From assembly GCA_946886375.1 (NCBI GenBank), contig CAMPIL010000252.1, forward strand, positions 1-5,430: a stretch of 5,430 nt of DNA, read 5' to 3'. The position numbers and the translations under genes are program-made. Positions 1-5,183 of this stretch are shown here, one piece after another; within the stretch, counting starts at the first letter, position 1; the number at the start of each line of letters is the position of its first letter. Source of the stretch: an uncultured Phycisphaerales bacterium. GTDB taxonomy: Bacteria > Planctomycetota > Phycisphaerae > Phycisphaerales > SM1A02. The notes under the pieces are model-generated. The model worked only from the letters and a program-made list of their open reading frames with translations, was not told where the DNA came from and made no database searches.

Positions 1-149
1 CATACTTTCACAAAGCCAAATCGCAGGAGCAACTGGGCGATCTCGCCGGCGCTCGCACCGCGCTGGAGACGGGGCTGGCCCGCGCTCGCGCACTTGGCGA
101 TCACAAAGCCGCTGGCGAGATCGAATACCTTCTGGATGAACTGTCATGA
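1..149 (+). CDS. TPR-like protein, C-terminal end (partial)
   Basis: The reading frame runs open from position 3 (YFHKAKSQEQLGDL...) to a TGA at 147-149, so only the last 48 residues are visible and the gene begins outside the window. The segment is helical, with a spacing of small and aromatic residues (AKSQEQLGDLAGARTALETG, then ARALGDHKAAGEI) typical of a final tetratricopeptide repeat plus capping helix, ending in LLDELS. TPR modules scaffold protein-protein contacts; nothing here indicates the partner. Its stop overlaps the recX start (ATGA at 146-149), which implies translational coupling and one transcript. The TPR reading rests on pattern only, because a single repeat is visible, so a generic helical-repeat protein is also possible. 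Confidence 0.6.
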   Translation, partial: YFHKAKSQEQLGDLAGARTALETGLARARALGDHKAAGEIEYLLDELS

Positions 150-847
150 TGCGCCGATCCGTCACGAAATCGAAACGCGCTGAAGCACAACCGGTCGAGC
201 AGAGCGTGGTGACGGAACTCCGGCCGCTCGCCTCCGATCCGAACATGCGGCAGGTCCGCGTTGGCCGTCGGTGCGTGGCGACGCTGCGTGCCGCCGACGT
301 CGAATCGCTGGGCATTGTCCCGGGAACAGCGTGGACCGAACAACTCTGTCAACGCGTTCAAGAGGCCGCCGCGCTCAACCGCGCCCGCCGGCAGGCCATG
401 ACGCTGCTCGGTCGGCGGCAATTGTCGCGCGGCGAACTGATTGATCGACTGACGCGCAAGAATCATCCACCTGCGATGGCTCAACGCATTGCTGATGAAC
501 TTGCCGCCGATCGCTGGATTGATGATGAAGCCTTCGGCCGGGCTCTGGCGGACGAAATCACCCGCCGCAAGCCCGCCTCGCAGCAGTTGGTGGCGAGCAA
601 ACTGCATTCCCGGCGCATCGAGCCTGAACTTGCCGCGGAAATCGCCCGTGAAACGGTCCGTGCGAACTCGCCTGAAAACGCCGCCCTGGACATGGCACGC
701 CGGCGGCTGGGCACGATGCGCAACCTGCCCAAGGCAGTTGCGCAGCGGCGAATCGCTGGTATGCTTTCCCGCCGCGGCTTCGACGATGACCTCGTCCAAT
801 CCGTGCTGGATCGTCTCGATCTGGCGCATGACGAAGGATCGGAGTGA
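146..847 (+). CDS. recX: Regulatory protein RecX (RecA modulator)
   Basis: A 233-residue protein. RecX binds RecA filaments in the cytoplasm and limits RecA recombinase and co-protease activity during recombination and SOS. The diagnostic part is residues 76-168: helical repeat R1 with ARRQAMTLLGRRQLSRGEL, then DRLTRKN, then the family hallmark LAADRWIDDEAFGRALADE (about 120-137), followed by SKLHSRRIEPELAAEIA. A third, weaker repeat follows at about 175-226, ending RRGFDDDLVQSVLDRL. An N-terminal segment of about 75 residues (VRVGRRCVATL...SLGIVPGTAW) fits the beta-rich leader common in longer RecX proteins. Two ATGs (146, 149) are adjacent; 146 overlaps the upstream stop, and GGATGA at 134-139 is a plausible Shine-Dalgarno. 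recA, its usual neighbour, is not in the window, so the two genes may be separated here. Confidence 0.93.
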   Translation: MMRRSVTKSKRAEAQPVEQSVVTELRPLASDPNMRQVRVGRRCVATLRAADVESLGIVPGTAWTEQLCQRVQEAAALNRARRQAMTLLGRRQLSRGELIDRLTRKNHPPAMAQRIADELAADRWIDDEAFGRALADEITRRKPASQQLVASKLHSRRIEPELAAEIARETVRANSPENAALDMARRRLGTMRNLPKAVAQRRIAGMLSRRGFDDDLVQSVLDRLDLAHDEGSE

Positions 848-887
848 ACGCACTCTCAGAGGCGAAGGACACCAGACACGTCAACAC

Positions 888-1223
888 ATGCCATCGGACT
901 CATTGCATCCCTGGGAAATCTCGCCGCAGGAAGTCGCGCGCATGCTCAAGGACGGCGATGAGTTTCTCTTCATCGACTGCCGCACGCCCGATGAGCACGA
1001 AGAATCGCGTATACCCGGCGCCAAACTGGTGCCGATGCAGGACCTTGACCTGCACCTGGATGAACTCCAACAGCACAAGGACAAGCCGTTCGTGATCCAC
1101 TGCCGCAGCGGCAAACGATCAATGACCGTGACGACGGTGCTGCGCCAGCACGGTTTCCTTGATGTGAAGTCAATGGCGGGCGGCATCCAGCGCTGGGCTG
1201 CAGAGGTCGATCCGAACGTCTGA
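888..1223 (+). CDS. Single-domain rhodanese-like protein
   Basis: A 111-residue cytoplasmic protein consisting of one rhodanese domain. Rhodaneses move sulfane sulfur through a persulfide on a catalytic cysteine. Visible landmarks are WEISPQEVARML (about 9-20), the CH2A-type motif FLFIDCRTPDEHEESRIPGA (27-46), and the active-site loop HCRSGKRS (71-78) with Cys72 as nucleophile. The C-terminal AGGIQRW motif (97-103) is typical of the GlpE/PspE-like group. The length matches stand-alone rhodaneses. The ATG at 888 is the first in-frame start after recX stops, 40 nt downstream; the closest purine stretch (GAAGGA, 864-869) is rather far away, so initiation may be weak or coupled. Close spacing suggests co-transcription with recX. 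The true sulfur donor and acceptor cannot be read from the sequence. Confidence 0.9.
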   Translation: MPSDSLHPWEISPQEVARMLKDGDEFLFIDCRTPDEHEESRIPGAKLVPMQDLDLHLDELQQHKDKPFVIHCRSGKRSMTVTTVLRQHGFLDVKSMAGGIQRWAAEVDPNV

Positions 1224-1233
1224 AATGCGAATT

Positions 1234-1271
1234 GTTTGCAGTGCCCTGCCCCTGGGCTGGCCACAGCAAAC
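1234..1271. repeat. 38-nt imperfect palindrome after the rhodanese gene
   Basis: GTTTGC at 1234-1239 pairs with GCAAAC at 1266-1271. Continuing inward around one centre, GTG/CAC, CC/GG and GCC/GGC pair, closing on a CCTG loop (1251-1254). That gives 14 Watson-Crick pairs out of 17 positions. The three interruptions are symmetric same-base mismatches (A-A, C-C, T-T). It begins 10 nt after the rhodanese stop and could act as a transcript-end hairpin. Only CTTTCC follows, so it is a poor intrinsic terminator; a protein-binding site or 3'-end stabiliser is equally possible. Confidence 0.5.
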
Positions 1272-1380
1272 TTTCCATCCCACACAATTCCCAAACTCGG
1301 TTGAGTTTCCTAGTCGCGTCGGTCCTGTTTTCAGATATATGGGATGGTTCCAAGATACTTCCCTGCGGGGACGCGCTTCG

Positions 1381-1638
1381 ATGAATACTGTGATTCAGCA
1401 CGGTCCAGAGTTCGATGATTTTCGGGCTTCGGCCCCTCCGCCGATCCAGCAACTCGAGCAACAGCGATTGCGGATCGAAGCAGAGCTGCGAGCCGTCAAC
1501 AATCGACTCATCAGTCGCCATTCAGACACGACGATGAGCCGCAGCGAACTGCTGGGCCTTTCCACCGACCTGAATCTGTTGCTGGCGAACCTCAATTCTG
1601 AAATCAACGCGCAACGGGGCCGGCGACGACAGGTGTGA
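1381..1638 (+). CDS. Small hypothetical coiled-coil protein (85 aa)
   Basis: I do not recognise this gene. It would encode 85 residues: a polar start (MNTVIQHGPEFDDF), a short proline stretch (ASAPPP), and then a helix rich in Leu, Glu, Gln and Arg from about residue 23 (QQLEQQRLRIEAELRAVNNR). A second helix follows (MSRSELLGLSTDLNLLLANL), and the tail is basic (RGRRRQ). The pattern suggests a helical hairpin or short coiled coil, with no cysteines, signal peptide or membrane segment. ATG 1381 was chosen because GGGGA at 1367-1371 lies about 10 nt upstream. An in-frame ATG at 1339 would add 14 residues but has no Shine-Dalgarno. Weak promoter-like hexamers (TTCAGA 1330-1335, GATACT 1354-1359) precede it. 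It stands about 100 nt before cdsA on the same strand. It could be a lineage-specific gene; coding status is likely but not certain. Confidence 0.6.
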   Translation: MNTVIQHGPEFDDFRASAPPPIQQLEQQRLRIEAELRAVNNRLISRHSDTTMSRSELLGLSTDLNLLLANLNSEINAQRGRRRQV

Positions 1639-1737
1639 ACAGCCACTGGTGAGTGCGAGGGCGCCGGCGGCGACGTGGCGTTTCGCTCCAAGGCCAAGTC
1701 GCAAGACTCAAGGGCCGTCTGCCATTATGCTGCGTGC

Positions 1738-2640
1738 GTGCTGAAATACCGCCTGATCACCGGCCCGTTGCTCATCCTGCTGCTGCTGGGCGTTGTCGTG
1801 CTGGACAATTGGCTCGATGGCGTCGTGCTGACGGGATATTGGCGCGACCTTTTCAACGGCAAGGAGCATCCGCCTCGAGGCTTGGCGCTGTTTGCACTGG
1901 CTGCGTTCGTTGCGGCTCCGCTGGCGGCGTGGGAACTCACGATGATCTCCCGCGCCCAGGGGATCGCAGCGCGCGGCTCGCTCAACGCGGTCGCCGCAAT
2001 GCTTGGCGTGGTGCTGAGTTACAGCATCCCGATCGGCACGGACACCATCACTTCGATTGCGATACTCTCTACGGGAATGGTGCTGGTGTTTGTCGCGTCG
2101 CTGCTGACGTTCAGCCAGAACAAGAACGTGCAAGGCGTGGTGGCTTCGGCCGGCGCGGTCATGTTCGCGATGGTGTATATCGGCCTGATGATGGGATTCT
2201 TTCTCGCGCTGCGGCGGAGCCACTCTTCGTGGTGGATCGTCGGCATCATTCTCACCACCAAAATGTGCGACAGCGGCGCATATTTCACCGGCCGAGCCAT
2301 CGGAAGGCACAAACTCATTCCCTGGCTGAGTCCCGGCAAGACGTGGGAAGGACTTGCTGGCGGCGTGGTGACTTCGACGCTGGCGGGAATGCTCTGCGCG
2401 TGGCTCAGCCAGCAGTTTCTTTCGCCCGAGGATCACGTGAGTGTGACGCTGGGCGCGATCTGGGGATTGATTTTCGGCCTGGTGGGGCAGTTTGGCGATC
2501 TGATGAAGAGCCTGCTCAAGCGCGGCGCGGGGATCAAGGACTCCTCAGCCCTGCTGCCGGGGCTGGGTGGCGTGTTGGATGTGCTCGATTCGCCGCTGAT
2601 GGTTGCACCCGTGGCGTACTGGCTGGTGGCGTTGAAATGA
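1738..2640 (+). CDS. cdsA: Phosphatidate cytidylyltransferase (CDP-diacylglycerol synthase)
   Basis: Integral membrane enzyme that converts phosphatidic acid and CTP into CDP-diacylglycerol, the precursor of the main phospholipids. The predicted protein has 300 residues, close to the family norm. It shows about eight or nine hydrophobic segments (roughly 8-27, 48-66, 84-100, 104-124, 136-157, 165-181, 205-224, 236-252, 283-298). Conserved motifs are KMCDSGAYFTGRAIGR (175-190), SPGKTWEG (198-205), and the C-terminal signature from GDLMKSLLKR (253-262) through KDSSALLPGLGGVLDVLDS (267-285), whose aspartates bind metal. The signature departs from the PROSITE form at two places (Leu276 for His, Val282 for Arg). 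GTG 1738 gives the usual opening LKYRLITGP; a GTG at 1675 would add 21 polar residues that look non-native. No Shine-Dalgarno precedes GTG 1738, but a TATGCT hexamer lies at 1726-1731. Confidence 0.93.
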   Translation: MLKYRLITGPLLILLLLGVVVLDNWLDGVVLTGYWRDLFNGKEHPPRGLALFALAAFVAAPLAAWELTMISRAQGIAARGSLNAVAAMLGVVLSYSIPIGTDTITSIAILSTGMVLVFVASLLTFSQNKNVQGVVASAGAVMFAMVYIGLMMGFFLALRRSHSSWWIVGIILTTKMCDSGAYFTGRAIGRHKLIPWLSPGKTWEGLAGGVVTSTLAGMLCAWLSQQFLSPEDHVSVTLGAIWGLIFGLVGQFGDLMKSLLKRGAGIKDSSALLPGLGGVLDVLDSPLMVAPVAYWLVALK

Positions 2641-2725
2641 GCGTGCGCGCCGGGCTTGAGGCTTGAGGAAGGCTCGCGTTTCGCAGTGCTCGCCGCAATC
2701 TCAAGTCACACGCCGCATCTCGTGA

Positions 2726-2749
2726 TATGATTGAGGTGCCTACACGGAG
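2726..2749 (+). promoter_or_regulatory. Possible -10 box and Shine-Dalgarno before the zinc-ribbon gene
   Basis: The 115-nt gap after cdsA contains TATGAT at 2726-2731, a five-of-six match to the -10 consensus, but no convincing -35 at 16-18 nt upstream. GGAG at 2746-2749 sits six bases before ATG 2756, a well-placed ribosome binding site that decides the start. The promoter part is weak; the ribosome binding site is reasonable. Confidence 0.35.
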
Positions 2750-2755
2750 CGCTTC

Positions 2756-3499
2756 ATGAGTCTTGTGGACAATCTGCTGAATCTGTATCGGGTGGACGCA
2801 CAGGTGCGAGGCCTGCGCAGCCGCCTCCAATCCGCTGAGCGGTACCTCAACGTTCAGAACAAGCACTTGACCGACCTTCAACAGCAGCAGCAGGAACTGG
2901 CGACACGGCGAAAGCACGTGCAGGCGTCGATTGGCAACTTCGAAGTTGAAATCAAATCCATCGATGAGCGGCTGGAGAAACTCCGCGGCGAACTCAACAG
3001 CGCCGCGACCAACAAGCAGTATTCCGCGCTGCTGACGGAATTGAACACGATAAAGGCGAACCGCTCAGCCGTGGAAGACCGCATGCTCGTGGACATGGAG
3101 CAGATCGAGTCGATCCAGAAGCAACTGGAAGCGCTGGAGCCGCAGGTCGCGGAGAAAACCAAACTGCGCGACATGGCCAAGGCGCAACTCGAAGAACGCC
3201 GCAATGATGTGGGCCAGCGGCTGTCGGAACTTGAAGCCGAGCGTGAACGCGCCGCGGCGGTGGTGCCGGCCGACGCGCTGGGGGTCTTCGAGGAGGTCGC
3301 TGACCACTTTGAAGGCGAGTCGATGGCTCCGATCGAGCAGTTAGGCAAGCGCGAATACGGCTGCGGCGCATGCAACATGAGCATCCCGCTGGAGACTTCG
3401 CTTATCGCCACGCGCGGCGACTCCATCATCCGTTGCCAGTCCTGCGGCCGCATTCTCTTCATGCAGGAAGAGTTGCGCGGATCGATGGCGAAGAAGTAA
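2756..3499 (+). CDS. Coiled-coil protein with C4 zinc ribbon (COG1579 / zf-RING_7 type)
   Basis: A 247-residue cytoplasmic protein. Residues about 10-168 form a long, charged antiparallel coiled coil (many Leu, Glu, Gln, Arg heptads). The turn contains the family hallmark SAATNKQYSALLTELNTIK (82-100). After a linker (PADALGVFEEVADHFEG), a compact zinc ribbon follows with Cys203, Cys206 (CGAC) and Cys227, Cys230 (CQSC), then GRILFMQEE. This architecture matches COG1579, a widespread bacterial family sometimes described as a nucleic-acid-binding zinc ribbon protein, without a firmly established biochemical role. Length and all four cysteines are intact. ATG 2756 is supported by GGAG six bases upstream. 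It is converging with nrdR, 69 nt apart, and no good terminator is visible in that gap. Confidence 0.88.
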   Translation: MSLVDNLLNLYRVDAQVRGLRSRLQSAERYLNVQNKHLTDLQQQQQELATRRKHVQASIGNFEVEIKSIDERLEKLRGELNSAATNKQYSALLTELNTIKANRSAVEDRMLVDMEQIESIQKQLEALEPQVAEKTKLRDMAKAQLEERRNDVGQRLSELEAERERAAAVVPADALGVFEEVADHFEGESMAPIEQLGKREYGCGACNMSIPLETSLIATRGDSIIRCQSCGRILFMQEELRGSMAKK

Positions 3500-3568
3500 T
3501 ACGCAGGAATTTGCGGTTGAAGTCAGACCCGCAGACGTTCCGCCGCACACACCGCCCATCGCCAAGCA

Positions 3569-4075
3569 CTACTCCCGTTTTCCTTCCGAAAACAGCGCCT
3601 GCTGATTCGGCAGATCCACCGGCCGCGATTTGAGCACGCTGAGTTCTTCGGCGAAATCATCGAGCGTTCGGAAGTCGTAGTACTCGCTGGCATAGCGAAT
3701 GTAGGCGATCTGGTCGATGACGCGCAATCGCTGGGCGACTCGTAGACCGATCTCCGAACTGGGCACTTCGCGGTCAAACTCGCGATGCACTTCATCCTCG
3801 ATTTCGCGGGCGATGCGGGACTTGGCTTCCTCGGACACCGGCCGCTTGCCGCAGGCCGCCTGGATGCTTGCGAGAACTCTTTCCGGGTCGTATGGAACGC
3901 GCCGGCCGTCCTTCTTCACCACCGCAAGCCGAGACGTTTTCTCGACGCGTTCGTAGGTGGTGAACCGCTTGCCGCAGACCAGGCACTCCCGACGGCGGCG
4001 GATCACCAGCCCGCCATCAGAAGCGCGGCTGTCGATGACCTTGTCGTTGTCGGCGGCACAGTAGGGGCAGATCAC
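3569..4075 (-). CDS. nrdR: Transcriptional repressor NrdR
   Basis: NrdR is a nucleotide-sensing repressor of ribonucleotide reductase operons. It binds NrdR boxes with its zinc ribbon and senses ATP/dATP with its ATP-cone. With GTG 4075 as start the protein has 168 residues. The zinc ribbon has Cys3/Cys6 (ICPYC) and Cys31/Cys34 (ECLVCGKRFTTYER), with DSRASDGG and IRRRREC between them, as in the family. The ATP-cone (about 49-139) contains VVKKDGRRVPYDPERVLASI and ends near IAYIRYASEYYDFRTLDDF. A tail of about 25 residues follows (SVLKSRPVDLPNQQ...). GTG 4075 is preferred because family members start one residue before the first Cys; an in-frame GTG at 4093 would add six residues. Neither has a clear Shine-Dalgarno. 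No nrd genes or recognisable NrdR boxes are in the window, so its targets lie elsewhere. Confidence 0.95.
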   Translation of the reverse strand: MICPYCAADNDKVIDSRASDGGLVIRRRRECLVCGKRFTTYERVEKTSRLAVVKKDGRRVPYDPERVLASIQAACGKRPVSEEAKSRIAREIEDEVHREFDREVPSSEIGLRVAQRLRVIDQIAYIRYASEYYDFRTLDDFAEELSVLKSRPVDLPNQQALFSEGKRE

Positions 4076-4220
4076 GGCGATCAGTCTACCCACTATTCGG
4101 AAAGTCAGGCACGCTTCTCGGCCAATTGCTGGGCCAACAGTGGCTGCTCCGTGTCATGTGTTATTCTCTACTCTCTCGCATTCGCGATATTTCCCACGTT
4201 CGACTGGCAAGAAATCATTG

Positions 4221-4820
4221 ATGGTGAAGCGGTTGCTTATCGTGGCGCTGGTGCTTGGGCTTTCCGCCGCAACGATGCTGGCTATTGAGCGGTTGATATT
4301 TGCAATTTCAATGTTCGACAAATGCGTGCTGGTCTCATCAAGCGTACGGGAGACCGACCTCACGTGGTGGCGAGACCATGTCGGACCGATTCCGCGTGGT
4401 CCTCAATTTGTTGAGCAACCACCTGGTTTTCCCGGCCGCGAAGCTAACCTCTTGCACCGGAACGGCGGCGATGGATCGGATGGGCCCTCTAGTTCGCCAG
4501 TTGATGCGCCGTCTGGTATTGCTGCGTTCGATTTGAAGTGGGACAACCCATTGGTGTCAGGGCGCGCTTTGGCGTCAACGGACCGCCGCGCTTACTTGGT
4601 TGGGCTGTCCTTGCCACTTCCATTCCTGACGCGGGTGTTTGTCGGCGATGCGACTGCGGAACCAAATCACCCTGCTGAACTTGGCGGGGGATGGACCACG
4701 CTGTTCAATCACAGAGCGTACCTGCTCGACTCCGGATTGCTATCTGTAGCAGTGATCGTGATTTGGCTTTGCGGTCGGAGCATCGCACGGCTCATTCGCA
4801 AGCCCAAGCCGGTGAACTGA
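4221..4820 (+). CDS. Hypothetical membrane protein, two hydrophobic ends
   Basis: I do not recognise this 199-residue protein. A basic start (MVKR) is followed by a hydrophobic helix at about 5-30 (LLIVALVLGLSAATML...). This is a signal anchor or uncleaved signal, with no obvious signal peptidase site. Residues 40-165 form a soluble part with a Gly/Asp/Ser/Pro-rich low-complexity stretch (81-98) and a moderately hydrophobic patch (LVGLSLPLPFLTRVFVG, 126-142). A second membrane helix (about 171-186, SGLLSVAVIVIWLCG) is followed by a basic tail (RSIARLIRKPKPVN), placing the C terminus in the cytoplasm. ATG 4221 is the first start that puts the basic-hydrophobic pattern at the N terminus; an earlier GTG at 4140 would add 27 unlike residues. 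Codon use looks more AT-rich than its neighbours, with frequent TTG and third-position T. This hints at a fast-evolving or acquired gene. Confidence 0.62.
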   Translation: MVKRLLIVALVLGLSAATMLAIERLIFAISMFDKCVLVSSSVRETDLTWWRDHVGPIPRGPQFVEQPPGFPGREANLLHRNGGDGSDGPSSSPVDAPSGIAAFDLKWDNPLVSGRALASTDRRAYLVGLSLPLPFLTRVFVGDATAEPNHPAELGGGWTTLFNHRAYLLDSGLLSVAVIVIWLCGRSIARLIRKPKPVN

Positions 4821-4879
4821 ACCTCATCGCCGATCATTTCTGTCGACGCCGACGCCCCCCACGGCAGGCTCTGGAGCAT

Positions 4880-4892
4880 ACCCGAAGCGGGT
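4880..4892. repeat. Small hairpin in the gap after the membrane protein
   Basis: ACCCG (4880-4884) and CGGGT (4888-4892) form a five-pair stem with an AAG loop, 60 nt after the stop at 4820. There is no T run, so it is unlikely to be an intrinsic terminator. Nothing else is evident between 4821 and 4926. Confidence 0.3.
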
Positions 4893-4926
4893 CAAACTCC
4901 GGCCACTTTGGCTGCCCATTGCTCAA

Positions 4927-4954
4927 TTGACCGCAGCCGGTTTGACGATATGCT
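4927..4954 (+). promoter_or_regulatory. Candidate promoter of the thrS leader transcript
   Basis: TTGACC at 4927-4932 (five of six -35 positions) and TATGCT at 4949-4954 (four of six -10 positions) are separated by 16 nt. Transcription would be expected to start close to 4961, which is also the first base of the leader-peptide ATG, so the leader mRNA may begin at or very near its start codon. A second TTGACG at 4942-4947 lacks a matching -10. The call is supported by position just ahead of the attenuator, not by hexamer quality alone. Confidence 0.5.
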
Positions 4955-4960
4955 TTTGGC

Positions 4961-5026
4961 ATGACTTTGACGGTCCTCAACACAGTCGTCCGCACAACAA
5001 CATCGGAGAACAGAATCTCTCGTTGA
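4961..5026 (+). CDS. Threonine-rich leader peptide of thrS (21 aa)
   Basis: An ATG at 4961 opens a 21-codon frame ending at TGA 5024-5026. Six of the 21 residues are threonine, at positions 2, 4, 8 and 12-14. The codons are ACT, ACG and four ACA, with three ACA in a row at 4994-5002. ACA is rare in the neighbouring recX, rhodanese, cdsA and zinc-ribbon genes (I count two), so its use here looks selected for slow decoding. The peptide has no other recognisable feature. It lies just ahead of an intrinsic terminator and the gene for threonyl-tRNA synthetase, as expected for a cis-acting attenuation peptide such as PheM or ThrL in enterobacteria. No Shine-Dalgarno is visible; if the promoter call is right, translation would start on a leaderless end. 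Expression is inferred, not shown. Confidence 0.75.
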   Translation: MTLTVLNTVVRTTTSENRISR

Positions 5027-5077
5027 GAGCCGTCGCCATTTTGATTTCACACGCAGGCACGGCTCACGCCGTGCCTG
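4968..5077 (+). promoter_or_regulatory. Threonine-codon transcription attenuator (segments 1-4)
   Basis: Four RNA segments give mutually exclusive folds. Segment 1 (4968-4981, TGACGGTCCTCAAC) pairs with segment 2 (5022-5035, GTTGAGAGCCGTCG): 11 Watson-Crick and two G-U pairs, with one C-A mismatch. Segment 2 (5027-5037) alternatively pairs with segment 3 (5056-5065): seven continuous pairs GAGCCGT/ACGGCTC, a bulged C5034, then GCC/GGC. Segment 3 also forms the terminator with segment 4 (5068-5077). Segment 1 lies in leader codons 3-7, and segment 2 overlaps the leader stop codon. Inferred logic: stalling on Thr codons masks segment 1, 2:3 forms and transcription continues into thrS. Full translation covers segment 2, and the terminator forms. 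Without translation 1:2 forms, again permitting termination. A smaller local hairpin (CTCTC 5017-5021 with GAGAG 5025-5029) competes for segment 2. Confidence 0.78.
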
Positions 5078-5086
5078 TTTTTCTTT
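5054..5086 (+). terminator. Intrinsic terminator in the thrS leader
   Basis: CAGGCACGGC (5054-5063) and GCCGTGCCTG (5068-5077) form a perfect ten-pair, GC-rich stem with a TCAC loop, followed directly by TTTTTCTTT (5078-5086). It is the only strong Rho-independent terminator in the window. It stands 97 nt before the thrS start on the same strand, 264 nt after the previous gene stops. Being in a leader, it most likely acts conditionally. Confidence 0.92.
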
Positions 5087-5130
5087 AGACTGCCTGTCGG
5101 AACTCAATTCGCGACGGCCCACCCAACCTG

Positions 5131-5147
5131 GGGCGACGCAGTCGCCC
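5131..5147 (+). promoter_or_regulatory. Stem-loop in the thrS 5' untranslated region
   Basis: GGGCGAC (5131-5137) and GTCGCCC (5141-5147) form a perfect seven-pair stem with a GCA loop, 36 nt before the thrS start. No T run follows, so it is not a terminator. It could protect the read-through mRNA 5' region or bind a protein. E. coli ThrRS binds leader hairpins that mimic the tRNA-Thr anticodon arm, but the loop here does not match a Thr anticodon. Confidence 0.45.
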
Positions 5148-5183
5148 GGCTCTTCGGGATCATCAAGCAGAAAGCGAACTCAT

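Noticed and set aside
489..887. N-terminal extension of the rhodanese frame back through recX
   Set aside because: The translation there is out-of-frame recX with no domain; the rhodanese domain begins right after ATG 888.
1653..2666. Alternative 337-aa frame over cdsA
   Set aside because: Arg/Gly-rich shadow of the cdsA frame without membrane helices or motifs.
2653..2666. Tandem GGCTTGA repeat after cdsA and pairing with CTCAAG at 2700-2705
   Set aside because: Only two short copies, and a six-base stem with a loop over 30 nt; too little to call a repeat or terminator.
3500..3568. Bidirectional terminator between the zinc-ribbon gene and nrdR
   Set aside because: Only a five-pair TGCGG/CCGCA stem with a large loop and no T run on either strand.
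4094..4220. NrdR box or divergent promoter between nrdR and the membrane-protein gene
   Set aside because: No sequence resembling a paired NrdR box, and TATTCT at 4162-4167 lacks a -35 at a suitable distance.
3785..4288. Plus-strand frames opposite nrdR
   Set aside because: They are antisense to a clear, fully conserved nrdR and show no domain pattern.
4950..4964. Four-codon mini-ORF (ATG 4950, stop 4962-4964) overlapping the leader ATG
   Set aside because: It lies within the predicted -10 box, so it would not be transcribed if the promoter call is right, and it is too short to support.
5017..5029. CTCTC-GTT-GAGAG hairpin as a separate functional element
   Set aside because: It is only five pairs and overlaps segment 2; the longer 4968-4981/5022-5035 pairing is a better 1:2 stem. 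Kept only as a competing fold.
4961..5183. T-box riboswitch upstream of thrS
   Set aside because: The conserved T-box antiterminator bulge (AGGGTGG-type) and a long stem I with a specifier loop are absent; the Thr-rich ORF explains the leader better.
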